From: Cupriavidus basilensis
GTDB lineage: Bacteria; Pseudomonadota; Gammaproteobacteria; Burkholderiales; Burkholderiaceae
Length of the DNA stretch: 35,869 nt
Direction of reading: 5' to 3'
NCBI RefSeq assembly: GCF_029335485.1
Contig: NZ_JARJLM010000128.1
Location: 1 to 35,869 of the forward strand
Of this stretch, positions 9,228 to 18,523 are shown piece by piece (the first letter of the stretch is position 1; each line of letters opens with the position of its first letter). Under the pieces are notes generated by a model, which was not told the DNA's origin, ran no database searches, and saw only the letters and a program-made list of their open reading frames with translations. Both the position numbers and the translations under genes were made by a program.

Positions 9228-9566
9228 ATGCCACGACCGTTGCCAGATTCAACATTGCCATCCCGCGCCACGATCAAGATGTGCTCCCATCTTGGGGATA
9301 GAGTGCGCGCGACTCGCGCCGCCCAAGGACTCCCCATCGATCAGGCCGCCCGAATGTGCGGGGTGTCCGTGGGAATGCTGTCGAAGCTGGAGAACGGGAA
9401 GGGCGTCCACCTCGACTATGTACTCCGCGCTCTAGACGGCTTGGGTTTGACCATGCTGGTCGTCCCAAAGGAGCACGTACCTCTCCTCGAGCAGGCGGCG
9501 TCCCATGCGGCACGAGAGTCGAAGGCATATGAAGAAGGGCGTGCCAGGGACCGGGAATGGGATTGA
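9228..9566 (+). CDS. XRE/HipB-like helix-turn-helix regulator, orphan
   Basis: 112 residues from ATG 9228; TTG 9222 and ATG 9279 are alternatives, and AGGAG at 9201-9205 is rather far from all of them. The HTH is clear: LGDRVRATRAAQGLPIDQAA, then CGVSVGMLSKLENGKG, then YVLRALDGLGLTMLVVP, as in HipB-type antitoxins. HipB normally precedes and neutralises the kinase toxin HipA. Here no HipA frame follows; downstream is IS30 debris and featureless DNA. It is therefore either a stand-alone regulator or an antitoxin left after loss of its toxin. The palindrome upstream suggests DNA binding is or was functional. Confidence 0.8.
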   Translation: MPRPLPDSTLPSRATIKMCSHLGDRVRATRAAQGLPIDQAARMCGVSVGMLSKLENGKGVHLDYVLRALDGLGLTMLVVPKEHVPLLEQAASHAARESKAYEEGRARDREWD

Positions 9567-9962
9567 CTGCCGGCCGGGCAGGCCAGTCTGAACGCAAAGG
9601 ATTAATCTCGGCAATCGAGAAGAAGTCACTACCGCGACGGTAGGCCTGAGGATGGCGACGGATTCGATCTTCCTCCGCCAGAATGGCCAGGCTGTTATTG
9701 CAATTAACCGCCGAAATTCCAGGCCGCCCACTGGTGGATAGCGAGTAGGGGGCCTGCCGCGCTTAGGTTGACCTGCATCAGCCGCTGTTGCAAGCGCGTT
9801 GTCTTCGATTCCCATCGTCACATCACCCTTCGCGATCAAGCCAGCGTTGCAAGCCTTCCAGTTCTTGACGCGGGTTTGCTCGGCTTGCCTTCGTCTCTGC
9901 GCATCTTCCCGGCAAAGTCGAGAAGATGCGCAGTTTCGCCGAAATTACCAATGTGATCCGAG
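9567..9962. other. Decayed spacer after the orphan XRE gene
   Basis: No intact gene. A minus-strand open stretch over part of it contains KRGRPPTRYPP, which looks AT-hook-like but belongs to no protein I can identify. It also contains the 12-bp hairpin at 9897-9933. The region probably once carried the rest of a toxin-antitoxin or insertion-sequence unit. Confidence 0.4.
9897..9933. repeat. Perfect 12-bp inverted repeat, unassigned
   Basis: CTGCGCATCTTC (9897-9908) and GAAGATGCGCAG (9922-9933) are exact reverse complements with a 13-nt loop. Only TTT follows on the plus strand, so a terminator role is weak. It lies just upstream of the IS30 transposase fragment and could be a mobile-element or transcript structure. 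Confidence 0.5.
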
Positions 9963-10112
9963 ATGGCGGAACACAAGCGTTTCACCATGGCCACGGACAT
10001 CAAGGCCTATTTCTGCAATCCTCGGCATCCATGGCAATGCGGCTCGAACGAAAACGCGAACGGCCTCTTGAGACAGTATCTTCCCCAAAGGAATCGTTCT
10101 CTCCGTCTATTG
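9963..10112 (+). pseudogene. IS30-family transposase C-terminal remnant
   Basis: The frame reads [20 protein letters not shown] then [20 protein letters not shown], which is the conserved catalytic-core end of IS30-family transposases (usually EMA.H..FT.ATD, YFCDP, PWQRGSNENTNGLLRQYFPKG, with the catalytic Glu in NEN). Text diverges soon after LPQRNRS, where the family would read PKGTDLS, indicating a frameshift. The N-terminal HTH and first catalytic Asp are absent. It is therefore a dead fragment rather than an active element. Confidence 0.8.
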
Positions 10113-10117
10113 TGTTC

Positions 10118-10198
10118 GTGTCAAACTCTGTTTCGTCGGGATGCAATCACGTGCGTCGCCAAGCGCATGATTTTATTCGGCGTGCTGTGTCAAACTCT
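10118..10198. repeat. Short direct repeat pair downstream of the IS30 fragment
   Basis: GTGTCAAACTCT occurs at 10118-10129 and again at 10187-10198. Both copies are followed by a T-rich run and CGTC. The 69-bp spacing and the position after the IS30 fragment suggest the debris of mobile-element ends. It could also be a repeated binding site upstream of the hydrolase gene. Confidence 0.4.
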
Positions 10199-10272
10199 AT
10201 TTTTCGTCCACCGCGGCGGCCGCTGGGCAGCTAGATTATTCCGCCAGGCGCGTTCCGCTACACAATCTACCG

Positions 10273-11229
10273 ATGCTCCAGGCAAGCTACAAGACCGAAA
10301 CCTATTGGGAACAGTACCAGTCCTTTTTCCCAGCACATGCGCGCGTAGCCGCCGCCAGCGGTCCGAATGAAGAGTGGCTCCCCTGGCGGGGAGCATCGAT
10401 CCATGTGGATCGGTTCCCCTGCGCCGCATCGCCGCTGACGGTGATCGTGGTGCATGGAGGGGGAGGCTACGGCCGACTGTTCGCGCCGCTTGGCAAACTA
10501 CTGCACGGCGCCGGCTACGAGGTAGTAGCCCCGGATCTACCCGGATACGGGTTGAGCCAGGCGCCACCGTCACTGGTCACTTACAAGGCGTGGACCGACT
10601 TGCTATGCGATCTGGCGTCCACCGAGTACCGGAACACCGGGCGACGCGTAGTATTGTGCGGCGGCAGCCTTGGTGGCTATCTGGCTTACCTGTGCGCGGC
10701 GCGGATGGGCGCTGGTCCGATTGCTGGCGTGATCGCCACCACCCTGGCGGATCCGCGCTCATCGCTGGTGAAGCGCCAGTTTGCCCGCAACGCGCTGGTG
10801 CTGCACGCCATGATGCCACTGTTGCCCATCTGCGCGCCTCTGATCGGCAGGCTGAGACTGCCCGTGAAGTGGTTTACCAGGATGGACGCGATGTCGAACA
10901 ATCCCTCGCTGAACCGGCTCGTTGCCGACGACCCCTATGGTGGCGGCGTACGCGTGCCGCTCGCTTTCATGCAGTCAATTTTCGCCGTGCGGCCGAACAT
11001 TGAGCCCGAAGACTTCGATCACTGCCCTATCCTGCTGGCGCACCCTGGAAACGACCGCTGGACGGGCTTCGAATCGAGCCGGCAGTTCTTTGACCGCATC
11101 AAGGGCGAGAAGAGATTGGTCATGTTGGAAAACTGCGGCCATCTTCCAGTGGAGGAGCCAGGCATTGCGCAACTGGAACAGGCTTCGATCCGATTCCTGG
11201 GGGAGATTGCCGCGCTCATGGCCATGTGA
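10273..11229 (+). CDS. Alpha/beta-hydrolase fold protein
   Basis: 318 residues from ATG 10273. The fold signatures are complete: an oxyanion-hole [10 protein letters not shown] at 61-70, strand-turn [12 protein letters not shown] at 84-95, the nucleophile elbow CGGSLGG with Ser132, a likely catalytic Asp in HPGNDRW (Asp261), and the catalytic His in [12 protein letters not shown] (His290). This places it with esterase, lipase or haloperoxidase-like hydrolases acting on small ester or amide substrates; the substrate is not predictable. There is no signal peptide, so it is cytoplasmic. No strong ribosome site precedes ATG 10273. It follows insertion-sequence debris and has no operon partner. 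Confidence 0.9.
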   Translation: MLQASYKTETYWEQYQSFFPAHARVAAASGPNEEWLPWRGASIHVDRFPCAASPLTVIVVHGGGGYGRLFAPLGKLLHGAGYEVVAPDLPGYGLSQAPPSLVTYKAWTDLLCDLASTEYRNTGRRVVLCGGSLGGYLAYLCAARMGAGPIAGVIATTLADPRSSLVKRQFARNALVLHAMMPLLPICAPLIGRLRLPVKWFTRMDAMSNNPSLNRLVADDPYGGGVRVPLAFMQSIFAVRPNIEPEDFDHCPILLAHPGNDRWTGFESSRQFFDRIKGEKRLVMLENCGHLPVEEPGIAQLEQASIRFLGEIAALMAM

Positions 11230-11431
11230 CATTGGCTTGTGATGTGCTCGGGAGAAACCAATCACCGCACTTGCTCTCAATCTGCGGCAATCACCTCCGG
11301 CTGTCTGCAGTCATCGCCCGTGCCATGGCAAGCTTGCCGACGCCGGCTGGCGAACAAGTATTGGCAGCCTTTGCGCGCAAGCGCTACAAATAAGCAGCCA
11401 ACAGCGAGGCCGCCCACGCCAGGCGATCGTC

Positions 11432-14118
11432 TCAAAAAAGGCCAAGTTCCCTCGCGCGTGCCACGGCCTGCATCCGGTTGCCTGTGCCCAACTTGCCATT
11501 GATGCGGCGCAGGTGTGTCTCGACGGTGTTTTCCGAAACAAACAGCAAGCGCGCCAGGGCCTTGTTGGAATGGCCATCGGCGACACGCCGGATGATCTGG
11601 AGTTCACGGGGGCTGAGCAGGCCTTCCTGTTCGCCGCGCACGGGCGTCCCGCGCTGCGATGAGGCCTGTGCGGCCTGTATCAGCCGCTCAAGGTACCGCG
11701 GATCGAAGACATGCTGCCGCGTGCCAGCGACGCCAGCAGTGGTTGCAGATGCCACGGCTCATCGGCAAGGATCCGCTGTGCCTGCCATGCCTGGGCCTGT
11801 GCCAGGGCACGCTCAAGCCAGATCTGCGCTTGCGCTGACCGGCCCGCGGCATGGTGCGCCTGCGCCAGCAGCCAGGCGAGGCGCACGGCACGCCGCGCAC
11901 GGCCGCTGCTCTCTGCAAGGCGTAGTGCGGCTTCGACGCGTTCCACATCGGCTTCCTCGTCGGGGGCAACCAGCGCAATGCGAAAGCTGGCGATCTCGAG
12001 ATCGTCGAGGTCGTCCGAGTAACGCATCAGGGTACCGGAAGGTGGCGCCAATGACGCGGCCAGGGTCAACGCATGCCTTGCGCTGGAGACATCACCCGCC
12101 AGTAAGGCAAGACGGCTCCTGTCGACGGCGGCCGCCATGCCCAGGCGCGCAATGCCGCGTGCGTCGCCAAGTTCCTGGAGTGTGTTGAGCTGCTCCAGGG
12201 CCTTGCCGGAGTCGCCGCCCAGCCAAGCGATGCGGGCAACAAGCCGATGGGCGACGATCAGGTGGTCCGGCAGGCAGGTATCGCGAATCAGGGGCAGGTA
12301 TTCGCTCAGCAGCGCGTCGGCGGCGGCGCTGTCGCCAAGTTCGTAGAGTGCTTCAGCCAGCAGTGTGCATGCAACCGGGCCCGAGCTCGTGTAGCGTTGC
12401 CCGCTGGCAATGATGCGGTTCAGCATGGCACTGAAGCGGGCAAGGCCGTCGCGGACATTGCCCTGCAGCATGTCGATCATGCCTTCGATGCAGGCGCTGT
12501 AGGTCAATCCGTAGATCGCGTTGACGGATTCGAGCTCGCGCTTTGCCTGCAGCAGGGCATGCCGGGCCGGGACAAAGCGTCCCTGCAGCATATCGCCGTA
12601 CGCCACCGCGTTGTGGAGCAGGCCGCTGACAAAGGGCGACGCGGGCTCCGCGCCCGCCAGGGCCATGCGCGCCGCCAGGACGGCATCGTCCATCCGGTCC
12701 AGCCAGGCTGACAACATGACCCGCAAGACGGTGACGTCTTCCTCGTGGCTGGCTCCGGGATGCTTCTCCAGCGCGCCCAGCAGGCGTTCCGCGGCGGCAT
12801 ACCGGTGCAGGAAAACCATGGCGTACGCGGTAGCGGCCAGCACGGCAGGACGCCGTTCAAGTTCGGCGTGCGGCAGCGTGTCCGCCCACTGCACCACCAG
12901 GGCCATTTGCCCACCACGTACATAATCCATGCCGCAGCGTTCGAGCAGGTCGGCGCTCAGCGCGGTATCGCCGGCAGCCGAAGCATGCGCGATGGCCTGG
13001 GCGTAGCGGGCCGTCGATGCCAGCCAGTTCGCCGCGCGCACATGCAGCCCGGCCAGTTCCTGCGCCGCGGTGCGCGAGAGTTGTGCACGAAGGAACTGCC
13101 TGAACAGGGGATGGTATCGATACCAGTCGCCTTCGGCCTCGATCGGCAACAGGAAGAGATTGTCGCTGACGCTCTGCGCAATCCAGTCCGCGCTGTCCGC
13201 GCTCCCGAACGCCGCATCGCAGAGCTGGGGGCAGAACGCCTCGAAGATGGACGAGCGCAGCACGAAGCGGCGATGGGGCTCGGACAGCCTGGACAGCACG
13301 TCTTCGGCCAGGTACTCCGCGAGGTTGCCGCTTGTGCCGGAAAGCTGCTGCAGCCACGCGCGCGAGTCTGCGCGCCCGGCCAGTGCCGAGGCCGCGAGCT
13401 GCAGCGCCGCGGGCCAACCCTCGGTGCGGGCCTGGAGTTCGCCCAGGTCCGCATCCGCCATGCCGATGCCACGGCAGCCCGTGATGTAGTCGCGGACTTC
13501 GCCGGCGCTGAAGCGCAGCATCGGCGCGTCGATTTCCAGCAGGCGCTGTTGCACGCGCAGGCGCCCGAGCGGCAGGCCAGGCTTGTGGCGTGAGCCGAGC
13601 ACCAGGCGCTGGCCCGGGCCAAGGCTGAAGGCCAGCTCGCTGAAGAGGGACAGCACGCTGCTGTCCTTGACCAGCTCGAATTCATCCACGAACAGCACAA
13701 AGGGTGTCTCTACCCGGGACAGCACGTCGAGCAGCTGCCGGGCGGATCCTCCGGGCAGGCCCCGGGAGGCATCGATCCACTGGCCGGTTGACGGTGCTTC
13801 TCCCAGCGAAGGCAGTGCCGTGTGCAGGGCTGCCCAGAGATAAGGCGTGATCCGGCCCAGGTCGTTGTCAGCGCTGTCGAGATTCAGCCAGGCAGCCGGC
13901 ACGCCGTGCTGCCGCGCCGCAACCAGGAGCTGTCGCATCGCGGTGGTCTTGCCAAAGCCGGCTGGGGCGCAGACCAGCGTCACGGCGGCGCGGCTGCCAG
14001 CCCAGGTGGCTGCAATGGCACTGCGCTCGACGCCTGGCCCGATCTCGCCGGGCGGCGCCAGCTTGAGCGGATTCAGGGGAGGGCCGGAGAATGGATCGTT
14101 GCCAGGGAGCATGGGCAC
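11432..14118 (-). pseudogene. MalT-like LAL transcriptional regulator split by a frameshift
   Basis: The first frame (GTG 14118 or ATG 14112, to about 11680) encodes 812 residues: Walker A CAPAGFGKTTAMRQ (51-63), Walker B-like PFVLFVDEFELV (139-150), a GSRHKPGLPLGRLR sensor segment, and a long TPR-like helical array. The second frame (to stop 11432) continues with DPRYLERLIQAAQA and a complete LuxR HTH: LLSPRELQIIRRVADGHSNK, then LARLLFVSENTVETHLRRIN. Together they make a normal MalT-like regulator of about 900 residues. One added base near 11717-11718 (a GG to GGG on the coding strand) would join the frames as LARGQHVFDPRYLE. As written, the protein loses its DNA-binding domain. It is divergent from the acyl-CoA operon at 14368 and was presumably its activator. 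A sequencing error is a real alternative. Confidence 0.85.
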
Positions 14119-14220
14119 GGTTCGACGTTGGCGGCACGAGGATCGGGGGGATCACGCGGGCACCAGCGTACCGCGTCCCGGCGCTGGCCGCCAGTGGCAT
14201 ATCAGGCACCGCACCCGCAA

Positions 14221-14289
14221 TCACGGATTTCCGTGACACCGCGCCAGCCACCGATTCACGGTTCCGCGTGATGCAGGCGGAAGTCACGG
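14221..14289. promoter_or_regulatory. TCACGG-based operator cluster between the LAL gene and the acyl-CoA operon
   Basis: TCACGG-ATTT-CCGTGA at 14221-14236 is a perfect inverted repeat. TCACGGTTCCGCGTGA at 14256-14271 is an imperfect copy centred 35 bp further on. A third half-site TCACGG lies at 14284-14289. All sit in the divergent intergenic region, 79-147 bp before the acyl-CoA dehydrogenase start. They are plausible binding sites for the LAL regulator or another dimeric regulator. No confident -35/-10 pair was identified. Confidence 0.65.
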
Positions 14290-14367
14290 CGCCCTAAGCT
14301 TCAGGCACAGAGATCGGACGCACCTTCAGACGTACCGACCGGAAACCTGAACACAAGGAGACACGCC

Positions 14368-15651
14368 ATGCATGCCACGGCCACCCCTAACGTCGAACCG
14401 GCAGCCATGCCGGCTTCCCCGAAACCCAAGCTTGGTCCCCTCGGCGCGCAACCGGCGCTGTCCGAGACGGCGGCCATGGTCCAGCAGACGGTCCACCGCT
14501 TTGCCGAAGAGGTGCTTCGGCCGGTCGGCATCCGGCTCGACAAGCTGACGCCCGACGAGGTGATCGCGCCTGACTCGCCGTTCTGGAAGGCGCGCAAGCA
14601 GTACCTGGACCTGGGCTTCACCATCGAATCCATCTTCGAACTCGAGCCGTCCGAGCGCGCCGAGGTCCTTTGCGTGTTGTTCGAGGAGCTGGGCTGGGGC
14701 GACGCGGGCCTGGCCATCTCGATCGGCGCCGGCCTGCTGCCCGCTTTCATGGCGGCCGCATTCGGCAATCGCTTCCTGATGGAGCGCTTCCCGGACACGA
14801 TGCTTGGCTGCTGGGGCATCACCGAGCCGGACCACGGCTCGGACTCGCTGGATGCGAATCGCATGATCTTCCATCCCCAAGGCAACTACGGGCGGCCCAA
14901 CTGCGTGGCGACACTGGACGGCGATGCCGTCGTGATCAACGGCCAGAAGTCCGCGTGGGTATCCAACGGCACCATTGCCGAGGTCTGCATCCTCTACTGC
15001 GCCGCCGATTCCGGCAACGGCCCGGACAGCCGGCGCGGCTGCGCGGTCTATGTCCCGATGGACGCTCCCGGCGTCTCGCGCGGCAAGCCGCTGGACAAGA
15101 TGGGCCAGCGCGCGCTCAACCAGGGCGAGATCTACTTCGACAACGTGCGCCTGTCGAAGGACTACCTGCTCGCCGGCCCCGATGACTACCTGACGGCGGT
15201 CTACGCCATCCACACCTTCGCCAATTCGATCATGGCCACCGTGTTCACCGGCACGGCCAGGTCCGCGTATGAGCTGGCGCTCGACTACGCCCATGAGCGC
15301 AAGCAGGGTGGCTTGCCGATTATCCGTCACCAGTCGGTGGCCCACCGCCTGTTCCATCTGGCACGTAAGGTGGAATGCTCCCGGGCACTTGCCCAGCGCG
15401 TCGTGCACTACAACCTGACCAACGATCCGCCCGCGCTGCATGCCGGGATGATGGCCAAGATCACCTCGACGCAGCATGCGTTCGAAGTGGCCAGCGACGC
15501 GCTGCAGATCTTCGGCGGCAATGGCCTGACGCGCGAGTATCCGATCGAGAAAATCCTGCGCGATGCGCGGGCGTCGCTGATCGAGGATGGCTGCAACGAG
15601 GTCCTGGCCATCAAGGGCGGGGCCTACCTGGTCGACGAGGAGCGTGCGTGA
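14368..15651 (+). CDS. Acyl-CoA dehydrogenase family protein
   Basis: 427 residues from ATG 14368, with AAGGAGA about 8 bp upstream. The family is FAD-dependent and makes the alpha,beta double bond in acyl-CoA. Seen: an N-terminal helical domain, GCWGITEPDHGSDS at 147-160 (the beta-domain signature), LDKMGQRALNQGEIYFDNVR at 242-261, and the C-terminal IFGGNGLTREYPIEKILRDA at 381-400. The catalytic Glu of the common IYEGT motif aligns with Asp407 in LIEDGCNE, with Glu406 beside it, so the active site is atypical. It heads a four-gene operon; the ligase start overlaps its stop codon in TGATG. The substrate is unknown. The N-terminal 25 residues are Pro/Ala-rich and probably disordered. Confidence 0.92.
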   Translation: MHATATPNVEPAAMPASPKPKLGPLGAQPALSETAAMVQQTVHRFAEEVLRPVGIRLDKLTPDEVIAPDSPFWKARKQYLDLGFTIESIFELEPSERAEVLCVLFEELGWGDAGLAISIGAGLLPAFMAAAFGNRFLMERFPDTMLGCWGITEPDHGSDSLDANRMIFHPQGNYGRPNCVATLDGDAVVINGQKSAWVSNGTIAEVCILYCAADSGNGPDSRRGCAVYVPMDAPGVSRGKPLDKMGQRALNQGEIYFDNVRLSKDYLLAGPDDYLTAVYAIHTFANSIMATVFTGTARSAYELALDYAHERKQGGLPIIRHQSVAHRLFHLARKVECSRALAQRVVHYNLTNDPPALHAGMMAKITSTQHAFEVASDALQIFGGNGLTREYPIEKILRDARASLIEDGCNEVLAIKGGAYLVDEERA

Positions 15652-17282
15652 TGGGCGCGAGCGAGGCTGGCGTGGCAACCGGCACTGCGGCCACGCGCGA
15701 TGAACTGATCCTGGCCAACCTGATTGCCAACCGCGCGGAATCGGAGCCGGACCGCGACGTGCTGACTTTCGACCACGAGGGCGGCCCGGCCGAGGTCAGG
15801 ACCTACCGCCAGCTCTGGGAGAATGGCTGCCGCATCGCGGCCGCCCTGGAACAGGCGGGCATGGCGCCAGGCGACCGGTTTGCGCTGCTGATGCAGAACC
15901 ACCCCGAGTTCGTCGACGCCATGGTCGGCGCATCGATCAGCGGAACCGTGTTCGTGCCGATCGATCCCCGCACCCGTGGCGACAAGCTTGCTTACATGCT
16001 GCGCCATTCGGGCTGCAGGGGTGTCATCTGTGCCGACCATGCGCTGCAGACGCTGATAGCGGTCAGGCAGGACGTCCCGGACCTGCAATGGGTATGGCTG
16101 CTGGAGTCCGATTCCGCGAAGGTACTGCCGCTGCAGGGTGACTATCCGCGAATGGCGGATATCCTGGGCGCGGCGGTTACCCCGCAGACTGTCCGCAGCG
16201 TGGATCCGCTGGCCCCGATGCAGATCATGTACACATCGGGCACCACCGGCGATCCCAAGGGCGTGGTCATGCGGCACGCGCGCTACGGCGCCGCTGCGGG
16301 GTGGGCGCCGCTGTTTGGCTATGTACGCGATGACCGGCCCTATACCGGCCTCTCGCTGACGCACGGCAATGCACAGATCGTGACGCTGGCCGCGACGCTC
16401 AAGCTTGGCATGCGAGCGGTTTTCAGCCGGCGCTTCACCAAGTCTCGCCTGTGGGACGTCGCCCGCAGGTATGGCTGCACCACCTTCACGCTGCTTGGCG
16501 GCATGACCACTGCTGTCTATAGCGAGCCGCCCAAGGCCAACGACGCGGACAACCCGGTGCGCTTCGTCATCAGCGCGGGCATGCCCGCGGCCATCTGGGA
16601 AGCGTTCGCGAAGCGGTTCGATGTGCGCATCGTCGAGTTCTACGGCGCGGTGGAGGGCGGGCTCTCCGTCAACCTGGGCGAAGGGCCGGTTGGCAGCATC
16701 GGCAAGCCACCGTCTTTCCTCAATGTCCGGGTCGTCGACGAGCAGGACCGTGATGTCCCGGCAAACCAGCCGGGAGAACTGATCTTCCAGCTTGCCAACG
16801 GCACGCCGGCGGACGTGGTCTACCTGCACAACCCCGACGCGTCCGCGAAGAAGACCCGCGATGGCTGGCTGCGCATGGGCGATATCGGGCACCGCGACGA
16901 GCACGGCTGGCTCTACTTCGACTACCGCATCGGCGGCGGCATCCGGCACAACGGGGATTTCATCCAGCCCGGCGAGATCGAGAAGGTCATCGCCGAATGC
17001 GAAGGCGTGGCCGACGTCTATGTCTACGGCGTGCCGGCGGCATCCGGCGCACCCGGCGAGAAAGACGTGGTCGCCGCCATCGTGCCGGCAAGCGGCCGGG
17101 CACTTGACCCGCAGGCCCTGTTCGCCAGCTGCCGGAAGCGGCTGAGTGCCGGCATGGTCCCGGCCTACCTCCAGATCATCGCGGAAATACCCAAGACGGC
17201 TTCGGAGAAACCACAGGAGCGCTTCCTGCTGGAAGCCTTCCAGGCCCGGCGCGACAACGTTTTCCAGGAAGTACCGGCCTAA
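15651..17282 (+). CDS. AMP-forming acyl-CoA ligase (CaiC/FadD-like)
   Basis: 543 residues from ATG 15651, overlapping the preceding stop by one base, which implies translational coupling. The class I adenylate-forming fold is clear: P-loop MYTSGTTGDPKGVVM (193-207), VEFYGAVEGG, GELIFQLANG, WLRMGDIGHRDEHGWLYF, and a C-terminal catalytic Lys in IPKTASEKPQERF. The enzyme activates a carboxylic acid as acyl-AMP and transfers it to CoA. The A8 hinge reads DYRIGGGIRHNGDFIQPGEI rather than the usual DRKKDMI, as in some carnitine-CoA-ligase-like branches. In this operon it would activate the acid that the dehydrogenase and thiolase then process. The acid itself cannot be deduced. Confidence 0.92.
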   Translation: MGASEAGVATGTAATRDELILANLIANRAESEPDRDVLTFDHEGGPAEVRTYRQLWENGCRIAAALEQAGMAPGDRFALLMQNHPEFVDAMVGASISGTVFVPIDPRTRGDKLAYMLRHSGCRGVICADHALQTLIAVRQDVPDLQWVWLLESDSAKVLPLQGDYPRMADILGAAVTPQTVRSVDPLAPMQIMYTSGTTGDPKGVVMRHARYGAAAGWAPLFGYVRDDRPYTGLSLTHGNAQIVTLAATLKLGMRAVFSRRFTKSRLWDVARRYGCTTFTLLGGMTTAVYSEPPKANDADNPVRFVISAGMPAAIWEAFAKRFDVRIVEFYGAVEGGLSVNLGEGPVGSIGKPPSFLNVRVVDEQDRDVPANQPGELIFQLANGTPADVVYLHNPDASAKKTRDGWLRMGDIGHRDEHGWLYFDYRIGGGIRHNGDFIQPGEIEKVIAECEGVADVYVYGVPAASGAPGEKDVVAAIVPASGRALDPQALFASCRKRLSAGMVPAYLQIIAEIPKTASEKPQERFLLEAFQARRDNVFQEVPA

Positions 17283-17337
17283 GCCACAAAACCGACAGGG
17301 CAAACCATGCCCGCCGTTGATTATCAGGAGACACAAA

Positions 17338-18456
17338 ATGAGTACCGATCAATACCAAGTCGTCGTCTATGGCGCAAGCGGCTACACCGGCAAGCTGATT
17401 GCCTGGAAACTGGCCACCGCCGGCATTCCCTTCATTGCGGCCGGGCGCGACCAGGCACGCCTGGAGGCGCAGATGGCGCTGGTTCCGGAACTGGAAGGCC
17501 ACGACTACCGTTGCGTGGGCGTGCGGCACGAACACGCCGACCTGCTGTCCCTGTTCACCGGGCGCAAGGTCGTCATCAATGTGGTGGGGCCGTTCATGCA
17601 ACTGGGGCTGCCGGTGGTCCAGGCGGCGCTGGAGGCCGGTGCGCACTATCTCGACACGACCGGTGAGCAGGACTGGATGCTGCTGCTGAAGCGGGAGTTC
17701 GGCGAGAAGTTCCGCCAGCGCGACCTGCTGCTTTGCCCCGCGAACTCCTATATGTGGGCCGAAGGCGTGCTGGCCGCGGAGTTGGCGCTGGAAACGCCGG
17801 GCATCGACACGCTGGAAACCGTGTATCTGGCCGACTCGCAGGTCAGCGTGGCATCGACCATGTCGTTCCTGCGTATGTGCACCAATCCGCAGTACCGCAT
17901 CCAGGACCGCGCGCTGGTCGAATGGCCCTATGCCACGGCGTATACCGTGAATGTGCCTGGCGAGCACGCCGCCATCATGGCCTTGCCGTGGAGCGGTGGT
18001 GGCGAGCCGGTCTGGTATGAGGGCGACGAACGTGTGCGCCATGCGCGCACGCTGGTGTCCTTCAAGAACCAGGAGGCGTTCCAGGCCGTGTTCGGCATGC
18101 TGCAGAAGTTCGAAGCCGAATGCCGGCAGCTCCCGCATGAGGAGCGGGAGAGGATCACCAATGACTGGGGCAAGGGCATGACCACGGTGGAGCCCCCGCG
18201 CGAGAACCCCGGCGTCAATCGCTGCGTGCTGTCGTGCTTCGGGCGCGGCAACACGGCATCGGTATCGGTCGTGCTGCGTGGCAATTCACCCTATGCGCAG
18301 ACCGGTGTCTTCAACGCAGAGGCAGCCCGGCGCCTGCTGGCCGGCAAGCTGAAGGCCACGGGCTTTGCATCGCCGGCGGCGGCCTTCGGCGCGCGGGAAC
18401 TGATCGGTGCCCAGGCGGAGCAGGGCTACCTGGCGTGGAACGTGACGCAGCGGTGA
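17338..18456 (+). CDS. Saccharopine-dehydrogenase-like NAD(P)-binding oxidoreductase
   Basis: 372 residues from ATG 17338, with GGAGACACAAA just upstream. The N-terminus is a Rossmann fold: VVVYGASGYTGKLIAWKLA (8-26), AAGRDQARLEA, then KVVINVVGPFMQLGLPVVQA and GAHYLDTTGEQDW. These are the signatures of the saccharopine-dehydrogenase NADP domain, shared with trans-acting enoyl reductases of mycobacterial lipid synthesis. The C-terminal half (DSQVSVASTMSFLRMC, YTVNVPGEHAAIMALPW) is not that of true lysine-pathway enzymes. It is probably a reductase acting on an acyl or enoyl thioester made by its operon partners; this is inference. It starts 55 bp after the ligase stop. Confidence 0.85.
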   Translation: MSTDQYQVVVYGASGYTGKLIAWKLATAGIPFIAAGRDQARLEAQMALVPELEGHDYRCVGVRHEHADLLSLFTGRKVVINVVGPFMQLGLPVVQAALEAGAHYLDTTGEQDWMLLLKREFGEKFRQRDLLLCPANSYMWAEGVLAAELALETPGIDTLETVYLADSQVSVASTMSFLRMCTNPQYRIQDRALVEWPYATAYTVNVPGEHAAIMALPWSGGGEPVWYEGDERVRHARTLVSFKNQEAFQAVFGMLQKFEAECRQLPHEERERITNDWGKGMTTVEPPRENPGVNRCVLSCFGRGNTASVSVVLRGNSPYAQTGVFNAEAARRLLAGKLKATGFASPAAAFGARELIGAQAEQGYLAWNVTQR

Positions 18457-18523
18457 AGCGGAAATGACAGGACGGCGCAGGTGCGGGATGACTGCACGGC
18501 GCCATCACCTCGGGGGAAAGATA

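Noticed and set aside
14326-15678. A 450-codon minus-strand frame opposite the acyl-CoA dehydrogenase
   Set aside because: Same reason: antisense of a confident gene, no motifs and no start signal.
15624-17336. A 570-codon open frame on the minus strand opposite the ligase
   Set aside because: It is the antisense shadow of a well-defined acyl-CoA ligase; composition is Arg/Val/His-rich and there is no ribosome site.
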